Below are positions 58,222-64,000 of a stretch of DNA of 64,000 bases, in pieces. Numbering within the stretch: the first letter of the stretch is position 1; every line of letters starts with the position of its first letter. The notes beneath the pieces were generated by a model that did no database searches, was not told the DNA's origin, and was given only the letters and a program-made list of their open reading frames with translations. The DNA is from Chryseotalea sp. WA131a. Lineage in GTDB: Bacteria; Bacteroidota; Bacteroidia; Cytophagales; Cyclobacteriaceae. The translations under genes and the position numbers were made by a program. The stretch is taken from assembly GCA_025370075.1 (NCBI GenBank), contig CP073016.1:496001-560000 (forward strand), read 5' to 3'.

Positions 58222-60795
58222 TTGTTAGAGTACATCATCAAAATAAAGCGAGACGTAAAAAACATTTTCCAAGACCGTTGGGTGTGGCGAATGGCCTGGC
58301 GCGATGGGCGTCATAATTTTTCGCGATTGTTTTTATTTATTGCCTCCCTCATCACAGGCATTGCTGCGGTGGTAGCGATTTCATCACTTAATTATTCCCT
58401 GCAAGAAGAACTCGACCGCAACGCAAAAGAATTGTTGGGTGCAGATTTAGTCATCAACTCCAGCAAAAAATTTACCGTTGAACTTACCAAGGCCATTGAT
58501 TCCACAGAAGTTAAAATCGCGGGTGATGCCGACATGGCTTCGATGGTGATGTTCATGCACACCAAAGAATCGCGGTTGATCAAGTTAACAGCATTTCAAG
58601 GAGAGTTTCCTTTTTATGGTGAACTAGAAGTGTTTCCGCCAGATGCGTATTTCAAAATGAAGATGGGTCGTTTTGCGATGTTGGATGAATCGCTCGCTAC
58701 ACAATTCAACGTAAGCAATGAAGATTCTTTAAAAATCGGGAACACGGTGTTTAAAGTGGCAGGAATTGTTAAGAAAATTCCGGGAGGTGGCGGATTAAGT
58801 GCTACGCTTGCACCGGCCGTTTACATTTCATTGAAAGAACTGGACTCAACTGGTTTGGTACAATACGGAAGCCGCGTGAATTATAGTTTGTATTTGAAAA
58901 CCAAATCTGAGGAAGAAACCAAGCAGATTATCGAAAAGATAAAACCACTATCGAAGAAACTTGGCTTTGGCTATGAAACAGTACAAGCTCGCAGAGATGG
59001 ATTGGGTCAGGGCTTTAAATCGGTATATCAATTTTTTTCGCTTTTAGCTTTTGTCGCCTTGATTTTAGGATGCATTGGCGTGGCAAGTTCGGTGCATATT
59101 TATGCGCGCGAAAAACGAGATGAGGTAGCGATATTGCGGTGTGTCGGTTCATCGGGCTGGCAGGCATTCAATATTTACTTTATTCAGATTTTTGTATTGG
59201 GTGTCATTGGCAGTTTAATAGGCGCTGTGTTGGGCGTGGTAATTCATCAAGTCATTCCGATAGCCTTCAAAGAATACATTCCCTTAAAGTTACAATTCGC
59301 CATTTCCATTCGCGCGATTGTGGAAGGGATTGCTTTGGGTGGAATTGTGTCAATGTTGTTTTCGCTTTTGCCATTGATGGCAGTGCGGTTTGTGCCACCA
59401 CTTACTGTTTTGCGTGCAGACTTCAATCCCGCTAAAGTATTCTCGAAAGCACGATGGGCAGCTACGATTGCTGTTGTGGTATTTCCGATTTTGGCGGCTG
59501 CCTATCAAACCAAAAGTTTTGTTTCTGGAGGATTGTTCTCCGTTGGCTTAGCCTTGGCGTTGGGTTGTTTGACGCTGGTAGCAATTGCGTTGTTGTGGAC
59601 CGTAAGAAAATATTTTCCTTCCAATGCTTCGTTTGTCTTTAGACACGCATTATCCAATTTATTCAGGCCCAACAACCAAACGCGTGTGCTGATGGTAACA
59701 ATTGGGTTGGGCGCGTTTATTATTGCCACCCTGAATATCATTCAAAATAGTTTGCTCAACCAAGTGGAGTTTACGGGCAATAAAAATCAATCGAATACTA
59801 TCTTGTTTGATATACAGCCCTCGCAAAAGGAAGGTGTTTTAAAATTAATGAAAGACCAAAACCTTCCCATCAATCAACTGGTACCCATTATCACGTGCCG
59901 ATTGAGTGCCCTTAAAAATCGAACGGTAGATGAAATTCAAAAAGATACGACCTCTATTCCTGAATGGGCGCTAACCCGTGAATACCGAATTACCTATCGT
60001 GACAGCCTGAGCAAGAGTGGTTCCGAAAAACTGGTAAAAGGTGAAATACAGAAATTTCAAAAAGGAAAGAAAGACTCTATCTATGTAACGATTTCAGAAG
60101 GCATGCATGAAACGCTACGCTTGGAAATAGGAGATTCGCTGGCGTTCAATATCCAGGGAGTTGAGATGTGGGTGCGCGTAGCTGGCATTCGCAAAGTGGA
60201 ATGGCCAAAAGACCCGCCTAATTTTTTGTTTGTATTCCCTAATGGGGTATTGGAGAATGCGCCACAAATATTTGTGGCAACAACACGTATCGACAGCACC
60301 GCTACTTCCAGTAAATTTCAACAGGCATTGGTCACTAATTTTTCCAACGTTTCCTTGATTGATTTGCGATTGGTGCTCAGCACCGTTGATGAATTGTTTA
60401 AAAAGGTGGGATTAGTGGTTCGCTTTTTGGCGCTGTTTAGTATTGTTACAGGTTTAGTGGTGTTGGCGGGCGCAGTCATCAATAGTAAGTTCGTGCGCAT
60501 GAAAGAAAACGTTTTGTTACGAACCATCGGAGCGAGGACTCACCAACTGACAAAGATTACTTTGATTGAGTATGGCTACCTTGGGTTATTCTCAGCCCTT
60601 ACGGGGATGATTCTTTCATTGGGCGGAGGCTGGTTGCTCTGCAAGTTTTTCTATCAAATAGATTTTGCTGTAAACTGGGTAGAACTATTGCTCATCAGTG
60701 CCGGAGTGATTTTACTTACAATGTTCATCGGGTGGTTCAACTCACGCGAGGTGATTTCAAGTCCGCCTTTGCAGGTATTGAGGAAGGAGAATTAA
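58222..60795 (+). CDS. ybbP: FtsX-like ABC permease (YbbP-like)
   Basis: An 857-aa permease with at least ten transmembrane helices in two FtsX-type modules. Helices lie at about 35-55, 268-290, 315-340, 365-385, 405-425, 430-455, 485-505 and three near the C-terminus. MacB-like motifs are HIYAREKRDEVAILRCVGSSG and KENVLLRTIGARTHQLTKI. It is the double-sized permease partnered with ybbA, as in E. coli. The first start is a TTG at 58222; an ATG at 58291 (MAWRDGRHNF) matches the usual family start and may be the real one. It is convergent with Uma2 by 4 bases. Confidence 0.92.
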   Translation: MLEYIIKIKRDVKNIFQDRWVWRMAWRDGRHNFSRLFLFIASLITGIAAVVAISSLNYSLQEELDRNAKELLGADLVINSSKKFTVELTKAIDSTEVKIAGDADMASMVMFMHTKESRLIKLTAFQGEFPFYGELEVFPPDAYFKMKMGRFAMLDESLATQFNVSNEDSLKIGNTVFKVAGIVKKIPGGGGLSATLAPAVYISLKELDSTGLVQYGSRVNYSLYLKTKSEEETKQIIEKIKPLSKKLGFGYETVQARRDGLGQGFKSVYQFFSLLAFVALILGCIGVASSVHIYAREKRDEVAILRCVGSSGWQAFNIYFIQIFVLGVIGSLIGAVLGVVIHQVIPIAFKEYIPLKLQFAISIRAIVEGIALGGIVSMLFSLLPLMAVRFVPPLTVLRADFNPAKVFSKARWAATIAVVVFPILAAAYQTKSFVSGGLFSVGLALALGCLTLVAIALLWTVRKYFPSNASFVFRHALSNLFRPNNQTRVLMVTIGLGAFIIATLNIIQNSLLNQVEFTGNKNQSNTILFDIQPSQKEGVLKLMKDQNLPINQLVPIITCRLSALKNRTVDEIQKDTTSIPEWALTREYRITYRDSLSKSGSEKLVKGEIQKFQKGKKDSIYVTISEGMHETLRLEIGDSLAFNIQGVEMWVRVAGIRKVEWPKDPPNFLFVFPNGVLENAPQIFVATTRIDSTATSSKFQQALVTNFSNVSLIDLRLVLSTVDELFKKVGLVVRFLALFSIVTGLVVLAGAVINSKFVRMKENVLLRTIGARTHQLTKITLIEYGYLGLFSALTGMILSLGGGWLLCKFFYQIDFAVNWVELLLISAGVILLTMFIGWFNSREVISSPPLQVLRKEN

Positions 60796-61382
60796 GGATT
60801 TTCAAAAACCTCGCCCAAATCAATTTCTAATTCGGGTAAAGTAAGACTGGCTACTTTGTCGTCTTTTACATAGGGGTGATCGGTTGATTTGTATTTTCCG
60901 GATTCCAATAAATAAATAAAAACAGTTTGCTCATTGGGGTGGACAATCCAATATTCATATACACCAGCTTCTTGATACACTTCAAATTTTTCGCGGAGGT
61001 CTTTCTGGGAGGTATTCTTAGATAGTATTTCAATGATCCAATCGGGCGCACCTAAGCAACCCTTCTCATCAATTTTTGTGGGGTTGCAGATTACGCAAAT
61101 ATCAGGCAGAACCACGGTGGTGATTTCATCATCTTGCTTTTTATAAGTTGATTTAGGAAGGCGAACATCAAAAGGGGCAACAAACACCTTGCATTTTTTC
61201 CCCTTTAGGTGATTAGCAATTTGTCTGAATAGTTCTCCAGTGACAGTTTGGTGAGTACTGGTAGGGGCAGACATTTTGTAAATCTTGCCCTGAATAAGTT
61301 CAACCATCTCACTCCATCGCCAAGATAAGTAATCGGAATAAGTATAGCTGCCTGACAAATCGGGTTCCTTAACTTCCATCAA
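60792..61382 (-). CDS. Uma2 family endonuclease (DUF820)
   Basis: A 196-aa PD-(D/E)XK fold protein. The family pattern is clear: YSDYLSWRW and MVELIQGKIYKMSAPTSTHQ, then VFVAPFDVRLPK, the metal-site block VVLPDICVICNP, and APDWIIEILSKNTSQKDLREKFEVYQEAGVYEYWIVHP. Uma2 genes are often associated with mobile or selfish elements, but no such element is visible here. It overlaps the ybbP stop by 4 bases on the opposite strand and is separated from ftsH by a terminator. Confidence 0.9.
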   Translation of the reverse strand: MMEVKEPDLSGSYTYSDYLSWRWSEMVELIQGKIYKMSAPTSTHQTVTGELFRQIANHLKGKKCKVFVAPFDVRLPKSTYKKQDDEITTVVLPDICVICNPTKIDEKGCLGAPDWIIEILSKNTSQKDLREKFEVYQEAGVYEYWIVHPNEQTVFIYLLESGKYKSTDHPYVKDDKVASLTLPELEIDLGEVFENP

Positions 61383-61406
61383 TCAAAGTTATAGACTTAT
61401 CAATAA

Positions 61407-61441
61407 CAAAAAAACCATCCCTATAACGGGATGGTTTTTTT
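61407..61441. terminator. strong intrinsic terminator after ftsH
   Basis: CCATCCC (61414-61420) pairs with GGGATGG (61427-61433) over a 6-base loop, extended by seven A on one side and eight T on the other. It lies between ftsH and Uma2, both on the minus strand, and would end the ftsH transcript. Confidence 0.85.
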
Positions 61442-61471
61442 AGCGAGCGTATTATTGTATTGTTATTGAAA

Positions 61472-63487
61472 TTACTTAGTCGGCTCAATGGTTGGCTCAG
61501 CCTTAGCTGGCTCTTCAACTTTTTCAGGCGTTCCATTTGTAAATTTCTCATAGGTAGTTTGGCCTGCAAAAGGTCGCTTACCAATCAAGCGCTCAAGATC
61601 CGCTTGGAATAAAATTTCTTTTTCCAAGAGCTCTTTGGCAATGATTTCCAAATGCTCACGATGGTGCGTGAGCAGATCTTTGGTGCGGTTATAGGCATTG
61701 TCAATTATTTTTTTCACCTCCTGATCAATTCGCTGAGCGGTAGCATCCGAATAAGGTTTGCTAAAATTATAATCCGATTGCTTCGAATCGTAGAAAGACA
61801 TGTTGCCAATCTCTTTGTTCATACCATACACGGTTACCATGCTGTAGGCCATTTTGGTGATTCGCTCCAAATCGCTCAACGCGCCTGTTGAAATCTTATC
61901 AAAAATAATTTCTTCGGCTGCACGGCCACCAAAGGTCATGCACATTTCATCGGTAAGTTGTTCGGTTTGGTAAAGGAACTGTTCTTTTGGCAAGTATTGC
62001 GCATACCCCAAAGCGGCCACACCGCGTGGCACAATGCTAACTTTCACCAACGGATCGGCATGTTCTAAAAACCAACCCGCAACCGCATGGCCTGCCTCGT
62101 GGTAGGCAACGATTTTTTTCTCTTCAGGCGAAATGATTTTTGTTTTCTTCTCCAATCCACCAATAACTCGGTCGATGGCATCTTGAAAATCTTGCATCTC
62201 TACTTCGGCCCTATCTCTGCGGGCAGCAATCAAAGCGGCCTCGTTACACACGTTGGCAATTTCAGCACCTGCAAAGCCAGGTGTTTGAGCAGCCAATTTC
62301 TTAATGTCTACTGACTTCGACATTTTGATGGGCTTCAAGTGGACTTTGAATATTTGTTCGCGGCCGGAGATGTCTGGTTTGTCAATGCTTATTTGCCGAT
62401 CAAAACGGCCCGGTCGCAACAAAGCTGAATCCAATACGTCAGGCCGGTTGGTGGCCGCCAATATGATAACACCACTGTCGGTTGCAAAACCATCCATTTC
62501 TACAAGTAACGAGTTCAACGTGTTTTCGCGCTCATCATTGGCACCGGGCATTTGACCTCTTCCACGTGATCGGCCAATGGCATCAATCTCATCAATGAAT
62601 ACAATACACGGAGCTTTTTCTTTTGCTTGCTTAAACAAATCGCGAACACGCGCTGCTCCTACTCCTACAAACATTTCTACAAAATCTGATCCTGATAAAG
62701 AGAAGAAGGGCACGGCTGCCTCGCCTGCCACGGCTTTCGCCAATAATGTTTTACCCGTACCTGGAGGACCTACCAACAAAGCACCTTTCGGGATTTTGCC
62801 ACCCAACTTGGTAAACTTCTGAGGAGTCTTTAAAAAATCCACAATTTCTTTTATTTCTTCTTTGGCTTCTTCCAAGCCAGCAACATCGGCAAACGTAATC
62901 TTTACCTTGTTTTCAGCATCAAACAACGCAGCTTTGGATTTGCCGATATTAAATATTTGCCCACCGGGTCCACCACCGCCCGTCATTCTGCGCATGATCA
63001 TCCAAAAACCAAAAATCAATAAGATCAAAAGTCCCCAGCTAATAAGCTGACTGGTATAGTCAATGCGGTTCTCTGTTCGAAGATCCACTTTATCATTCCG
63101 TGGAATTTCTTTAGTAAGTTGATCATATTTCTCAATAAATTTATCCACACTGGGCACCATGTATTTATAATGCGGCCCGTTTACGTTCGTGCCAAGAGCG
63201 TTGGAGTTTTTTTCAACTTCTTGTTTGTATTTGGCGTTTTGTAATGCTTCTGGTTTGAGTGTGATTTCAACTAACTTTTGTTCAGGCAATAACACTATTT
63301 TCTTAATGTCTTTCGACTGAACCATGTCCTCAAACCTACTTTGCTGAATCTCTACTAATTCACCACTGTTTACGAGGCGACTGATGACAAAAATCACAAC
63401 GATAAGTGCCAATATTAACCACGTTTGGTAATTGGTCTTTGGTAACTTAGGAGGGGTAATCTTCTTTTCTCTTTCTTTATCTGCCAT
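61472..63487 (-). CDS. ftsH: ATP-dependent zinc metalloprotease FtsH
   Basis: A 671-aa membrane AAA+ protease that degrades damaged or short-lived membrane and cytosolic proteins. Transmembrane helices at about 21-39 and 148-165 bracket a periplasmic domain. Walker A (GPPGTGKT) is at 240-247, Walker B (FIDE) at 297-300, the second region of homology is around RFDRQISID, and the zinc site HEAGH is at 463-467. The C-terminus carries a short Glu/Pro/Lys tail. It follows rsfS on the same strand after 63 bases. In this phylum the pair is a common arrangement. Confidence 0.98.
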   Translation of the reverse strand: MADKEREKKITPPKLPKTNYQTWLILALIVVIFVISRLVNSGELVEIQQSRFEDMVQSKDIKKIVLLPEQKLVEITLKPEALQNAKYKQEVEKNSNALGTNVNGPHYKYMVPSVDKFIEKYDQLTKEIPRNDKVDLRTENRIDYTSQLISWGLLILLIFGFWMIMRRMTGGGGPGGQIFNIGKSKAALFDAENKVKITFADVAGLEEAKEEIKEIVDFLKTPQKFTKLGGKIPKGALLVGPPGTGKTLLAKAVAGEAAVPFFSLSGSDFVEMFVGVGAARVRDLFKQAKEKAPCIVFIDEIDAIGRSRGRGQMPGANDERENTLNSLLVEMDGFATDSGVIILAATNRPDVLDSALLRPGRFDRQISIDKPDISGREQIFKVHLKPIKMSKSVDIKKLAAQTPGFAGAEIANVCNEAALIAARRDRAEVEMQDFQDAIDRVIGGLEKKTKIISPEEKKIVAYHEAGHAVAGWFLEHADPLVKVSIVPRGVAALGYAQYLPKEQFLYQTEQLTDEMCMTFGGRAAEEIIFDKISTGALSDLERITKMAYSMVTVYGMNKEIGNMSFYDSKQSDYNFSKPYSDATAQRIDQEVKKIIDNAYNRTKDLLTHHREHLEIIAKELLEKEILFQADLERLIGKRPFAGQTTYEKFTNGTPEKVEEPAKAEPTIEPTK

Positions 63488-63550
63488 GGAATGTGTATTC
63501 TAAAGTATAATTCTAAGTCTTACGTAACGTTCTAAATAAAAATAAGTTTG

Positions 63551-63922
63551 CTAATCGGGTATTTCCGTGATATGGGCATCTCCCCACAATTTCTCTAATG
63601 CATAAAACTCGCGCTTGTCTTTTTTGAAGATATGTACCACCACGGTGATATAGTCGAGAATTACCCATTCTTTATTGTTTTTCCCCTCCATGTGCCAGGG
63701 ATTTTCTTTAAGTTTTTTCTCTACCTCTTCATCTACGGAGCGAGCAATGGCTTCTACTTGTTTATCTGAGCTACCGGAGCAAATCACAAAAAAGTCGGCA
63801 ATGGCATTTTTTGTATCCCGCATGTCCATCACTACTATGTCTTGGGCTTTTTTCTCCTGCATTCCGGACACCACAGCCTTGCTTAATTTTTCCGAATCGG
63901 CAATCTTCTTTTTCTTGGACAT
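63551..63922 (-). CDS. rsfS: ribosomal silencing factor RsfS
   Basis: A 123-aa protein that binds ribosomal protein L14 and blocks 30S joining during starvation. The family motifs are KAQDIVVMDMRDTKNAIADFFVICSGSS, VDEEVEKKLKENPWHMEG and NKEWVILDYITVVVHIFKKDKREFYALEKLWGDA. The ATG is at 63922, 39 bases downstream of a TAGATTTG -7 element. It is cotranscribed with ftsH. Confidence 0.95.
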   Translation of the reverse strand: MSKKKKIADSEKLSKAVVSGMQEKKAQDIVVMDMRDTKNAIADFFVICSGSSDKQVEAIARSVDEEVEKKLKENPWHMEGKNNKEWVILDYITVVVHIFKKDKREFYALEKLWGDAHITEIPD

Positions 63923-63960
63923 TCCACTATTTTAGTGATATTTCGAAATTTCTTAAACGA

Positions 63961-63968
63961 CAAATCTA
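63961..63968 (-). promoter_or_regulatory. possible -7 element of the rsfS-ftsH promoter
   Basis: On the minus strand TAGATTTG matches TAnnTTTG, 38 bases ahead of the rsfS ATG. No TTG sits at the expected -33 spacing within the window. Confidence 0.4.
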
Positions 63969-64000
63969 ATTAAAATACCTTGTATAAAATCCTTGCCAAT

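Overview
The window is AT-rich chromosomal DNA from a member of the Bacteroidota, most likely the Cytophagales. Supporting signs are an LpxC-FabZ fusion, a PorX-type response regulator with a PglZ domain, a secreted protein with a type IX secretion (T9SS) C-terminal sorting domain, families largely confined to this phylum (DUF3822, DUF4296, HYC_CC_PP), -7 elements of the TAnnTTTG type and few Shine-Dalgarno sequences. No rRNA, tRNA, CRISPR array, prophage or insertion sequence was recognised.

Layout. 1-7.1 kb (minus strand): a cation P-type ATPase cut by the window edge, a Cys-rich copper-binding four-helix protein, a SOUL protein and a MacAB-like efflux operon (DUF4136 lipoprotein, HlyD adaptor, FtsX permease, ATPase). 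7.1-8.9 kb: a frameshifted exported superoxide dismutase and about 1 kb without genes. 8.9-14 kb: purT, a membrane-anchored winged-helix regulator divergent from an Asp-box protein, with an 11-bp-phased direct repeat between them, a coiled-coil lipoprotein and an MCE/MlaD relic. 14.3-22.3 kb: GNAT, a HerA-like ATPase, a glycosyltransferase, a YkgJ protein, a thioredoxin, a CHRD lipoprotein, two LPP20-type lipoproteins and a frameshifted DUF3052 gene. 22.3-31.2 kb: housekeeping genes (pyrE, coaD, two Nudix, YggS, DUF423, GH3, LysE). 31.2-34.3 kb: a probable metal-handling cassette (HYC_CC_PP, HMA protein, TonB receptor). 34.3-37.7 kb: a two-gene cassette with a nonsense mutation and a reduced Bat (DUF58/VWA) operon.

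38-46.7 kb: DUF4296, mutS2, an ABC ATPase and the lipid A operon HD-lpxD-lpxC/fabZ-lpxA. 46.7-50.3 kb: porX-tsaE-ald-TerB-like operon. 50.3-56.1 kb: a large T9SS-exported sugar dehydrogenase-like protein, an amidohydrolase, a second DUF4136 lipoprotein, an ABA4-like membrane protein and an SGNH hydrolase. 56.1-60.8 kb: a ParE-type toxin-antitoxin pair and the tesA / ybbA-ybbP neighbourhood also known in Enterobacteria. 60.8-64 kb: Uma2, ftsH, rsfS.

Themes: envelope biogenesis and export (lpx genes, ABC/FtsX systems, PorX and a T9SS cargo), metal handling, and several small broken genes. Two of the broken genes would be repaired by one extra A in a homopolymer, so they may be base-calling errors. 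The most promising regulatory unit is the membrane-bound winged-helix regulator with its divergent Asp-box gene and a PhoB-box-like repeat at that gene's promoter.
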